A stretch of 61,115 nt of DNA from Aureibaculum marinum. Its GTDB lineage: Bacteria > Bacteroidota > Bacteroidia > Flavobacteriales > Flavobacteriaceae. The notes beneath the pieces were generated by a model. It was given only the letters and a program-made list of their open reading frames with translations, searched no databases and was not told where the DNA came from. The DNA is taken from the NCBI RefSeq assembly GCF_003813905.1, contig NZ_RPFJ01000049.1, positions 1 to 61,115 of the forward strand, in the 5' to 3' direction. A program made the translations under genes and the position numbers. Shown here one piece after another: positions 1 through 8,161 of the stretch (position 1 is its first letter; each line of letters starts with the position of its first letter).

Positions 1-1142
1 TCATCAGTTACCTGAACAAATGCATCTGCATCTGCTACATTTCCATCTGCATCTTTAAAACGGATAAATGCCCATGCTTCATCAACGTCTTTTGTATAAC
101 TAAAAGTGATATCAACAGTACTATCTGCAGTAACTGTTGCTGGTGGGTTTACTATGGTAATTGAATTTGGCACTGCAACTGTTATTCCTCCAACATTTTC
201 TGTATCTAAAACATCCCAATCAGCCGAAAATAGTTGTGCTTGCAATCCATAATCACTACCTGAATCTGATGGAGACATTACACTTAATGTCAATGTTCCT
301 TCATCATCAAAAACTTCAGCATATATTTGTTCTAAATTACCTTCAGGACCAGTAAAACGAACTAAGGCATAAGCAATAGCAACATCTTTGGTATAACTTA
401 AAGTGATATCAACCATTTCACCTAATGGCACTGAAGAAGGTGGATTAACAATAGAGATAGAATTTGGCGATGGTTCCTCAACTGTAATTCCATCTATGTC
501 TTGAGTAGCCAAAGGCTCCCACTCTGTCGTAAATAGTTGTGCTTGTAAACTATAATCACTACCTGGTGTTTCTGGTGCCTGAAGACTTAAAGTAACTTCT
601 CCTGTTGCATCTGTAACTTCCTCAAATGCTTGATTAAGATTTCCAGAAGCATCTTTAAATCGTATCAAGGCATAAGCCACATCTACATCTTTTTTATAAC
701 TTAAAGTAAAGTCAACTGTTGTTCCTATTGTTACTGTAGATGGAGGATTAACAATTGAAATAATATTTGGTGCAGCACTTGGATCTTCAATAGATATTCC
801 TTCAAAATTTTGAGTATACAAATGACTCCAACCTGTAGAAAACAATTGTGCCTGATAACTATAACCATCTCCTGGAGGAGAATCTGCAGGAATTTCAAGA
901 CTTAAGGTTTCTGTACCAGAAGGTTCTGTTAACTTTATGCTTACTTCAGTTAGATTATCCGAATCTTTAAATCGTATATAGGCCCAAGCTTCCGCTTCAT
1001 CTAACGTATAATTAAAAGTAATGTCAACATAAGTACCAGCTTTAACCGTAGTTGGTGGATCAACTATAGTTATGGTGTTTTGTGCTTGCAGTGACATCAT
1101 AAAGAGCATTGCAAAAAATAATAAGTATAATTTTTTCTTCAT
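1..1142 (-). CDS. Secreted tandem-repeat protein, 3' end outside the window
   Basis: This frame is open from an ATG at 1142 to the window edge (380 codons visible, no stop), so the protein is truncated here. It begins with a signal peptide (MKKKLYLLFFAMLFMMSLQA). Four copies of a roughly 100-residue unit follow, starting near residues 22, 126, 227 and 326. Each opens with N-[TIS]-I-[TS]-IV-[DN]-PP and has a central RF(K/T) strand and a YxLQAQLF-like strand (YSYQAQLF, YSLQAQLF, YGLQAQLF). The predicted fold is all-beta and Ig-like, resembling repeat modules on secreted flavobacterial carbohydrate-active proteins. No catalytic domain is visible; one could lie beyond the edge. It runs in the same direction as the GH2 gene and has an operator-like palindrome about 100 bp upstream. 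A glycan-binding or adhesion role is inference. Confidence 0.8.
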   Translation of the reverse strand, partial: MKKKLYLLFFAMLFMMSLQAQNTITIVDPPTTVKAGTYVDITFNYTLDEAEAWAYIRFKDSDNLTEVSIKLTEPSGTETLSLEIPADSPPGDGYSYQAQLFSTGWSHLYTQNFEGISIEDPSAAPNIISIVNPPSTVTIGTTVDFTLSYKKDVDVAYALIRFKDASGNLNQAFEEVTDATGEVTLSLQAPETPGSDYSLQAQLFTTEWEPLATQDIDGITVEEPSPNSISIVNPPSSVPLGEMVDITLSYTKDVAIAYALVRFTGPEGNLEQIYAEVFDDEGTLTLSVMSPSDSGSDYGLQAQLFSADWDVLDTENVGGITVAVPNSITIVNPPATVTADSTVDITFSYTKDVDEAWAFIRFKDADGNVADADAFVQVTD

Positions 1143-1233
1143 AATTATATTTTTATTTGAGTGTTAATTCTAAAAAAGTTAGTGTAACTATACTTTTATA
1201 CCTTTAATAGGATAAATATACATCTTTTTTTTA

Positions 1234-1254
1234 TAAATGTAACTTTTACATTTA
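1234..1254. promoter_or_regulatory. 21-bp palindromic operator candidate upstream of the repeat protein
   Basis: TAAATGTA-N5-TACATTTA, perfect in both arms. It is 19/21 identical to the palindrome at 20759-20779 in front of susC1. A TATATTTA element (near-consensus -7) lies 14 bp downstream, reading leftward, at 1213-1220. The site therefore sits where a regulator would touch the -33 region. Which protein binds it is not shown; the Nudix-type regulator at 20937 is the leading candidate because its own divergent promoter region carries the twin. Confidence 0.6.
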
Positions 1255-1400
1255 AAAAAATTAAAAAAAATTATTACACAGACAAATAGACTAACCCTTT
1301 TACCTTTAAACACTTATACAAAAATGTAATAAATACGGTTTCAAAAGAACAAGAATCAGCCTATTAAAAATCAATCTCTAACAAAAAACTTGGTATTAAG

Positions 1401-4400
1401 TTAATTTTTAAAAGGTTTAATATAAAATGTGAATTCATAGTGTTTAGGAAGTACTCTATACTTATTTAAAATAGAAATTGCTGTACCTCCAACTCCTGAC
1501 GTTTTATGATCTAAATTTAAGGTTACATAATCTACCTCTTTTAATTGTCTTCTATAATAAGACCTTGTCATATTATCAGTATCGAACATTTGTACACTTG
1601 TATTAAACGGTTGATCTCCCTTTACAAGCAATCCGTACCCCTGGCCATCACCTATTGAAGTCCAATACACATCCGTTTTATTTCCATAATCTTGTGGAAT
1701 TATATAAGGAACATAATCTTCTTTAACTGTAGTAGAATAAGTACCAAATTTTGCACCAGTTTTTCTATCTGGATAAGTTTCGTAAGGACCTCTTCCGTAC
1801 CATTTTATATTCTGAAAACTATCAGGCAACTGAAGTTGAAGTCCTATTTTAGGAATCCAATGTGTAAATTCACCTGCTGGCGAAGATTTTGTTTTTACAG
1901 TAATTTCTCCATCCTGATTAATTTCATAATTAAATTCATTATAAAACCCAGTAGCATCGTTATTACTTGTAGCTAAAGTGATAATATTCAATCCAACTTT
2001 GTTTTCCTTTTTTACAATTTCTATAGATGCTACTTTATGCTTCAAATTATTCAACCCTAAAGCATACCATCCATTAGCCATATTTTTTCCCATACCTTCT
2101 TTTTGTTGACCAATAGATACCGTAAAAGTACTCCAAGCATCTAGCTCATTAGCCAATGGGGCACGCCATATATTAAACTTAGGACCTTGTTTTAAAAATT
2201 CTTTTTCTTTGTATACAAGAGAAGAAAGCAATCCACTCTCTTTGTCGAAAGTATATGTAAAATCAGCCCCTTTAAACACAATACTTTCTAGTTTATCTTC
2301 AATAGTTACATCAGCAACATTAGATGATTTAAGCTTTTCTGAAACAAAAGGAAATTCAAACTGTTCCCAAGCCACTTCATGCCCTTTAGTAGCCCACTTT
2401 GTATTCTTAGAGAGGGTAAAACTTATTTCTAAAACATAATGCACTCCTTCTTTTAAATTTTTAGTTTTATATGGAATTTTAAAATTCCCTTTTTTTAAAG
2501 GAGCTAAATCAATCAGTAGCGAACCTGATTCTATTTTCTTTCCATTTGCAGATAAAATCCAATTGGCATTTAGGGTATTTAAATTGGTAAAATGAAAACG
2601 ATTAAAAATTTCAATCTCTCCAATTTCTAAATCTAAAAGTTTTATTTGTATAGGTTGTGGTGATTTTTTTAACTGCCATAATTCAGGTTGAATACTTCTA
2701 TCTGGCCAAACCAAACCATACGTTCTTCCTGGTAACCCAATTGTGTAATAATGAGATTCATCATTAACCGATTCAAAATCAAGCCAAAGAGAAGCTGAAC
2801 TTTTTAAATCTTCATTATTATTTAATAAATCATTGATAGCAACAACTTGATTAAATATTCTCACATTATCAATAGTGGTATGTGTAAGATAGCCTAAATG
2901 ATTGTCTATAATATTAGCAGATTTACCAACATTTACAGGATAAGGTCCATTAACTATGGTACCGCTACAACTTTTTGAAGCCACTTTTTGTCCGTTGATA
3001 TAAAGTATGAGATTTTCACCATCATATACTCCTGATACTTGATGCCAATTTCCTATCCAATTTTTTGGAAGTTCTGCTTCAACAAAAACTTTCTCTCCAG
3101 TATGAACATAAAATTGAATTTTAGTTGCACTGGACTGAATAATACCATATTGATAATTTCCCTTAGTTATAAAATAAGCATCTCCATTATATTCTTCAGG
3201 TTTAACCCAAAAAGAGAGCGTAAGTCTATCATCAGAAATATCTAAAGCCTTATCTCTATAGACTTCTAACCAATCATCATGACCACTTAAATATAGAGCT
3301 TTTCCAAATTTTCCTTCTTTTAAAAAGGCTTTATTCATTAAAGCAGCACTTATATTATTTGGAGAAGCATCAGGAGTGGTTCTCCATCTGGCATCAATTC
3401 CTGGGCTTACCCAATCCCAAATTGCACCACCAGTTAGCCTCGGATATTTATAAATAAGATTCCAATATTCGTCCAACCCTCCAAGTCCATTACCAGCTAC
3501 AGATAAATATTCATCCATAAACGACGGACGAGAATCTTCTTCTAATGCAAATCGTTTTTCAAGCATAAATGGGGTGACATATCTTGGACCTACAATATCT
3601 TCACATTTTATAGGGTTTGTCTTTGGATCTTCATCTCTATTACCACCATACATCCAGGCAGGACGACTTGGGTCTATTTGTTTACCTTCTACAATTAAAT
3701 CACAAATATTATCACCTGGACCACTCTCATTTCCTGCACTCCATATTACTATTGAAGGGTGATTTCTATCTCGATACACCATTTTTTTCATACGGTCTAA
3801 ATATTGAGCTTTCCACTCTGGTTGACTAGATAATTGAATATTACTATGAGCTTCATCACCAACCTCATCGACAATATACATACCAAGTTCATCAGCCAAC
3901 TCTAAATATTCCACATTTGGCGGATAATGACTAGTACGAACACAATTGATATTAAATTTCTTCATTGTTATTAAATCTTTACGCATAGTTTCAACATCCA
4001 TTGCATGACCCGTTTTCGGATGCATCATATGACTATTAACCGCATTAAACTTAATAGGCATACCGTTAACATAAATGGCTTTATTTTTTACTTCTACTTT
4101 TCTAAAACCTATTTTATGACTAAAGACCTCTATTACGCTATCGTTTTCATCCATTAATTCTAATATTAATGTATATAAATACGGATATTCTGCTGACCAT
4201 TTCTTTGGATTTTCTATATCCATAGAACCTGAAATTTTATCAAAATCTCCTGTTAAAACATTTTTCTCCAGGTTGATTAATTTCTCACTTACAATCTGTT
4301 TCTTTTTACCGTCATATAGAGTAGCTCGAACTCCATATTGACGAAAGTTACCCTGTTCAAATTTAGTTACAAAGGCATCAATATTAAGAGTTGCATCTTT

Positions 4401-5156
4401 ATAATTTTCATCTAAATCTGTAGTTACATAAAAATCATGAATATGTACTTTTGGAGTAGACATGATATAAACATCACGATAAATTCCGGCAAGTCTCCAA
4501 GTATCTTGATCTTCCAAATACGAACCATCACTATAATGTAAAACTTTAACAGCTATGCTATTTTTTCCATTTTTTAAATAGGGGGTTATATCAAATTCAG
4601 ATTGCTCCATAGCCCCTTGATTGTAACCAACTTCTTCACCATTAACCCACAAGTAAAAAGCAGATTGAACTCCTTCAAAATGTAAAAAATGTTGTTTTTC
4701 TTTCCAGTTTTTAGGGAGTGTAAATGTTCTATAATACGACCCAATTGGGTTAAAATCTTTTGGCACAAAAGGAGGTGTTGCACTATAAGGTTGTCCTATA
4801 TTTCTAAACTTGGCATATCCAAAACCTTCCATTTCCCAATTAGAAGGAACTTTTATCTGATCCCATTTTTTTCGATTAAAATTCTTTTTGTAGAAATCTT
4901 TAGGAGCTTTATCAAGATTTTCTGAGAAATTAAACTCCCAAATTCCATTAAGACTTAAAAAATTAGGCGATGATTTTTTACTCAAATTCAAAGCCTCTTT
5001 TACAGTATTAAAAGGCATTAAATTAGCATGAGGTAAAGTTTGGTTACGCTGAAATATTTCAGGGTTTTCCCAATCATTATAAGATTGTGCGGAAGCCAAA
5101 TTAATTAATATAAAAAAACAACAAAAGAAGAATAAAGCTCTGTATAATTTAATCAT
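1401..5156 (-). CDS. GH2 beta-galactosidase (LacZ type) with inserted LamG domain
   Basis: Predicted exo-acting beta-galactosidase of 1251 residues, exported by a signal peptide (residues 1-23). The order is: GH2 sugar-binding domain (about 45-230, with NPEIFQRN and MPF motifs), Ig-like domain (about 232-350), TIM barrel, then Bgal small-chain domain (about 975-1245, with WYGRGPYETYPDRK). The acid/base is E477 in SAGNESG and the nucleophile is E549 in MDEYLSVAGN. The TIM barrel is interrupted at about 610-795 by a concanavalin-like LamG domain (FGKALYLSG to ASLWLDFE). The barrel resumes with GLVWPDRSIQPELWQLKK, which corresponds to GLVFADR in LacZ. The length exceeds LacZ (~1020) by about the size of the insert. 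It is divergent from the GH3 gene. Substrate specificity beyond a beta-galactoside-like sugar is not resolved. Confidence 0.9.
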   Translation of the reverse strand: MIKLYRALFFFCCFFILINLASAQSYNDWENPEIFQRNQTLPHANLMPFNTVKEALNLSKKSSPNFLSLNGIWEFNFSENLDKAPKDFYKKNFNRKKWDQIKVPSNWEMEGFGYAKFRNIGQPYSATPPFVPKDFNPIGSYYRTFTLPKNWKEKQHFLHFEGVQSAFYLWVNGEEVGYNQGAMEQSEFDITPYLKNGKNSIAVKVLHYSDGSYLEDQDTWRLAGIYRDVYIMSTPKVHIHDFYVTTDLDENYKDATLNIDAFVTKFEQGNFRQYGVRATLYDGKKKQIVSEKLINLEKNVLTGDFDKISGSMDIENPKKWSAEYPYLYTLILELMDENDSVIEVFSHKIGFRKVEVKNKAIYVNGMPIKFNAVNSHMMHPKTGHAMDVETMRKDLITMKKFNINCVRTSHYPPNVEYLELADELGMYIVDEVGDEAHSNIQLSSQPEWKAQYLDRMKKMVYRDRNHPSIVIWSAGNESGPGDNICDLIVEGKQIDPSRPAWMYGGNRDEDPKTNPIKCEDIVGPRYVTPFMLEKRFALEEDSRPSFMDEYLSVAGNGLGGLDEYWNLIYKYPRLTGGAIWDWVSPGIDARWRTTPDASPNNISAALMNKAFLKEGKFGKALYLSGHDDWLEVYRDKALDISDDRLTLSFWVKPEEYNGDAYFITKGNYQYGIIQSSATKIQFYVHTGEKVFVEAELPKNWIGNWHQVSGVYDGENLILYINGQKVASKSCSGTIVNGPYPVNVGKSANIIDNHLGYLTHTTIDNVRIFNQVVAINDLLNNNEDLKSSASLWLDFESVNDESHYYTIGLPGRTYGLVWPDRSIQPELWQLKKSPQPIQIKLLDLEIGEIEIFNRFHFTNLNTLNANWILSANGKKIESGSLLIDLAPLKKGNFKIPYKTKNLKEGVHYVLEISFTLSKNTKWATKGHEVAWEQFEFPFVSEKLKSSNVADVTIEDKLESIVFKGADFTYTFDKESGLLSSLVYKEKEFLKQGPKFNIWRAPLANELDAWSTFTVSIGQQKEGMGKNMANGWYALGLNNLKHKVASIEIVKKENKVGLNIITLATSNNDATGFYNEFNYEINQDGEITVKTKSSPAGEFTHWIPKIGLQLQLPDSFQNIKWYGRGPYETYPDRKTGAKFGTYSTTVKEDYVPYIIPQDYGNKTDVYWTSIGDGQGYGLLVKGDQPFNTSVQMFDTDNMTRSYYRRQLKEVDYVTLNLDHKTSGVGGTAISILNKYRVLPKHYEFTFYIKPFKN

Positions 5157-5278
5157 GTTCTTTATTTTTATAATTTCAATGGATTAAGACATTAAAAATT
5201 CTTTAATACTACTCTTTAAAAATTGATGAATTTATTATCAATTTTATGAAAAAACATTTTCATATTTATTATATTTAC

Positions 5279-5299
5279 CAAATATAGTGTATTTTACAC
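5279..5299 (-). promoter_or_regulatory. Promoter of the GH2 gene with abutting inverted repeat
   Basis: On the minus strand TATATTTG (5279-5286) matches the Bacteroidota -7 consensus TAnnTTTG exactly. Directly upstream is the inverted repeat GTGTA-TTT-TACAC (5287-5299). The TSS would fall about 115 nt before the GH2 ATG. The TGT...ACA core resembles the palindromes at 1234 and 20759, but its spacing is two bases shorter, so it may not be the same site class. Confidence 0.5.
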
Positions 5300-5414
5300 A
5301 CTTTTAAATATAAAGATAAAAAAATAGATTCTAATCTGCAAAAAAACAATACTTAGAATAGTAAATAACTTGTATAATTAATAGTAATACCTTGATAAAT
5401 AAATATAAATCTTT

Positions 5415-7778
5415 ATGAAAATTCAAAAAACAATTGTAGCGGTAATTAGTTCTTTTTTTATACTAACATCTTGCAGTGCTCAAAAAAACAAAAAGCAACA
5501 ATTACCCTATAAAGACAGTAGTTTACCTGTAGAAGTTCGTGTAAATGATTTGTTAGAAAGAATGACACTTGAGGAAAAAGTTTCTCAAATGAATATGTTA
5601 AGTCTCAAAAAATTAACATTCAACAAAAAAGGAAATGTTAGTAAAGCATCTTTAGACTCTCTGTTCAAAGGCAAAAGTATTGGAACACTTGAGAGTCCTT
5701 TTATTGGAGTTGATGAAATTTCCAAGCTTTCAGAAGCCGCTGATCATTATTTACGAAACAACACTAGATTAGGAATTCCGGCAATTCAGATTGCAGAATG
5801 CTTACATGGTCAATTGGCTTTCGGAGCAACTATTTTTCCTCAAACGATAGCTCAGGGTAGTACTTGGAATCCTGATTTGATAAAAAAAATGGGAGCTACC
5901 ATAGCTAGTGAAGCTACACTTTCTGGAGTTGACCAAGCACTATCTCCTATATTTGATTTAGCTAGAGACCCTAGGTATGGAAGATATGAAGAGTCTTTTG
6001 GTGAAGACCCTTTTCTTGTAGCTGAAATGGGAAAAGCTTTCGTTATTGGAATGCAAGGAGAACCAAACATTACAAAGGATAAGATTCCAGATGGAAAATT
6101 AATGTGTACTGCAAAACACTATGTTGCTTATAGCAATCCTATTGCAGGTATCAATCTTGGTCCAAATAATTTAGGGCCAAGAGATTTAAGAGATTTACAT
6201 TTATATCCTTTTAAAAAAGTGATACAAGAAGCCAATATCTATGCTGTTATGCCAGCATATAATGAAGTCAACGGTATCCCATTACACTCCAATACTTATT
6301 TGATGAAAGATATTTTAAGAGATGAGCTTGGTTTTAAAGGATATGTTTTTTCTGATTATGAAGCAATTGCTATGCTTAATTACTTTCATAAAATAACAAA
6401 AGATGCTTCAACAACAGCTATAGCAGCTTTAAATGCTGGTATTGACCTAGAAGCCCCTTCAAGCTTCGCTTATTCTCAATTACCTGAATTGGTAAAAACT
6501 GGTAAAGTTGATATTGCGTTAATTGACAATGCAGTTCGGAATATATTAACTGCTAAATTTAAGGCTGGGTTATTTGATAAGCCATACAAAGCCCCTAAAA
6601 AAGTATCAGAACTTATTCATACAGAAGCTTCAAAAAATTTGGCTCGAGAAATTGCCGAAGAATCAATTATACTTCTAAAAAATGAAAACAATCAACTTCC
6701 TTTAGATGCCTCAAAATTAACCTCTATCGCTGTTATTGGACCTAACGCTGATCAAGTACAATACGGAGACTATAGTGCTACTAAAGACAACGAATCTGGA
6801 GTAACTATTTTGGAAGGAATCAAAAATTTAACAAACAATAAGGTTAAAATAAATTATGCTAAGGGATGTGATATTACTGGAAACGACACCAGTAACATTC
6901 CAAAAGCGGTAGAAGCAGCTTCAAAAAGCGATGTAGTTGTTTTAGTTATTGGAGGAACAAGTAGTACGTTATCTGGTATTGGTTGGGGCAAAGACATTCC
7001 AAATGATTATCCAACTAGTGGAGAAGGTTTTGATAGAGCTTCTTTAACTCCTCCTGGAGTACAATCAGAATTAATAAAAGCTATTTATGAAACTGGAAAG
7101 CCTATTGTATTAGTGATGGTTCATGGTAGAGCATATTCAATACCATGGGAAAAAGAACATATCCCTGCAATTATAGAGGCTTGGTATCCTGGTGAAGAAG
7201 GTGGAAATGCTGTTGCCAATGTGTTGTTTGGCAACGTAAATCCGTCTGGTAAATTAACCGTTAGTATTCCAAAAAGTGTAGGTCATGTACCTGTTTTTTA
7301 CAATCACAAACCTTCGGGAAGAGGTTTTTACAAAAATCCTGGTAGTCCGGAAAAACCTGGTAGAGACTACGTTTTCTCGTCTCCTGACCCTCTTTTCCCT
7401 TTCGGACATGGCTTAAGCTATACTAAATTTGAATATACTAACTTAAAAGTAGATAACACCAAATTAGATGCAAATGGAGATGTAAAACTAGCGGTTACAA
7501 TTAAAAATGCTGGAAAAGTTACTGGAAAAGAAGTTGTTCAAGTATATATCAATGATAAAATTAGTTCTATAACCACTCCTGTCAAAGTATTAAAGGCTTT
7601 TAAAAAAATAGAATTACAACCTTCTGAATATAAAACAATTGAATTCTCCATACCTATAAAAGAGTTTGGTTTATGGGATAAAGACATGAACTATATTGTT
7701 GAGCCTGGTGAATTTGAAATAATGATAGGAAGTTCTGCCGAGGATATTAGGCTTAATAAAACAATTACCATCAACTAG
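5415..7778 (+). CDS. GH3 beta-glycosidase lipoprotein
   Basis: Exo-acting GH3 enzyme of 787 residues, of the beta-glucosidase/beta-xylosidase type. A lipoprotein signal ends in ILTSC with the lipidated Cys at residue 20, so it is anchored in the cell envelope, probably facing the periplasm. The N-terminal barrel domain carries MTLEEKVSQM, and the nucleophile region is GYVFSDYEAI with D314 as predicted nucleophile (SDW is commoner; here it is SDY). The C-terminal alpha/beta domain (about 420-650) contains FPFGHGLSY. A fibronectin-III-like tail (about 675-785) closes the protein. It is divergent from GH2, and a strong hairpin follows the stop. It likely trims oligosaccharides imported by the neighbouring Sus systems. 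GlcNAc, glucose and xylose specificities cannot be told apart by eye. Confidence 0.9.
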   Translation: MKIQKTIVAVISSFFILTSCSAQKNKKQQLPYKDSSLPVEVRVNDLLERMTLEEKVSQMNMLSLKKLTFNKKGNVSKASLDSLFKGKSIGTLESPFIGVDEISKLSEAADHYLRNNTRLGIPAIQIAECLHGQLAFGATIFPQTIAQGSTWNPDLIKKMGATIASEATLSGVDQALSPIFDLARDPRYGRYEESFGEDPFLVAEMGKAFVIGMQGEPNITKDKIPDGKLMCTAKHYVAYSNPIAGINLGPNNLGPRDLRDLHLYPFKKVIQEANIYAVMPAYNEVNGIPLHSNTYLMKDILRDELGFKGYVFSDYEAIAMLNYFHKITKDASTTAIAALNAGIDLEAPSSFAYSQLPELVKTGKVDIALIDNAVRNILTAKFKAGLFDKPYKAPKKVSELIHTEASKNLAREIAEESIILLKNENNQLPLDASKLTSIAVIGPNADQVQYGDYSATKDNESGVTILEGIKNLTNNKVKINYAKGCDITGNDTSNIPKAVEAASKSDVVVLVIGGTSSTLSGIGWGKDIPNDYPTSGEGFDRASLTPPGVQSELIKAIYETGKPIVLVMVHGRAYSIPWEKEHIPAIIEAWYPGEEGGNAVANVLFGNVNPSGKLTVSIPKSVGHVPVFYNHKPSGRGFYKNPGSPEKPGRDYVFSSPDPLFPFGHGLSYTKFEYTNLKVDNTKLDANGDVKLAVTIKNAGKVTGKEVVQVYINDKISSITTPVKVLKAFKKIELQPSEYKTIEFSIPIKEFGLWDKDMNYIVEPGEFEIMIGSSAEDIRLNKTITIN

Positions 7779-7800
7779 AAGTATTAATAATTTTTAAAAT

Positions 7801-7837
7801 AAAAAGGCAAATGGTTATTTGAAATCATTTGCCTTTT
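7801..7837. terminator. Intrinsic terminator downstream of GH3
   Basis: A 12-bp stem, AAAAGGCAAATG paired with CATTTGCCTTTT around a 12-nt loop, begins 23 bp after the GH3 stop and is followed by a T-rich stretch (TTTTCTTTTT) on the plus strand. The A-rich 5' side could also make it work leftward. Confidence 0.8.
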
Positions 7838-7878
7838 CTTTTTAAGTTAAACAGATAGCTTACCTCCCTTTTTTACAT

Positions 7879-7904
7879 CACTAAATGTGAATTTACATTT
7901 AGTG
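7879..7904. promoter_or_regulatory. 26-bp palindrome CACTAAATGT-N6-ACATTTAGTG
   Basis: Both 10-base arms match perfectly. The inner half-site TAAATGT/ACATTTA is the same as in the palindromes at 1234-1254 and 20759-20779, but the spacer between those halves is 6 rather than 7. It lies in a convergent gap with no gene start nearby, so it could be a regulator site, the remains of a promoter, or part of an RNA hairpin. Confidence 0.4.
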
Positions 7905-8080
7905 CAAACGTGTTTTAAGCATTAATTACTTTTAAGATTAAGATTCAGTCTAAAAGGGAAGTGTTTAGCATAACTAAACATTAAACAGACTATTTATTAT
8001 TAATAGCTAATACTATTTTTAAATAATTAATTTGAGACTGGGCACAAACCCATTATTTTAATAAAAAATAGTTAAACAGT

Positions 8081-8135
8081 TTTAAATAAATAAGACCAAA
8101 TGAGATTTATGCTCATTTGGTCTTATTTATTTAAA
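8081..8135. terminator. Long hairpin ending the sus operon
   Basis: Two perfectly complementary 24-base arms (8081-8104 and 8112-8135) surround a 7-nt loop, with the core GACCAAATGAG/CTCATTTGGTC and A/T-rich outer arms. It lies 26 bp beyond the stop of the CBM/Ig lipoprotein. It is readable from both strands and probably terminates the six-gene leftward operon. Confidence 0.8.
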
Positions 8136-8161
8136 CACAGAAAAGTGTAATATAGCAAAAA

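Larger units (their letters stand above)
7779..8161. other. Gene-free convergent gap between GH3 and the SGBP operon
   Basis: This 383-bp gap holds no credible reading frame. It contains the GH3 terminator (7801-7837), a 26-bp palindrome (7879-7904), a smaller inverted repeat TGTTTAG-N5-CTAAACA (7962-7980) and a very long hairpin (8081-8135) that probably ends the sus operon. The palindromes in the middle are not expected between two converging genes. Confidence 0.7.

Noticed and set aside
161-355. Short plus-strand frame opposite the repeat protein
   Set aside because: It lies antisense to an uninterrupted coding frame with clear protein repeats and encodes a low-complexity sequence.
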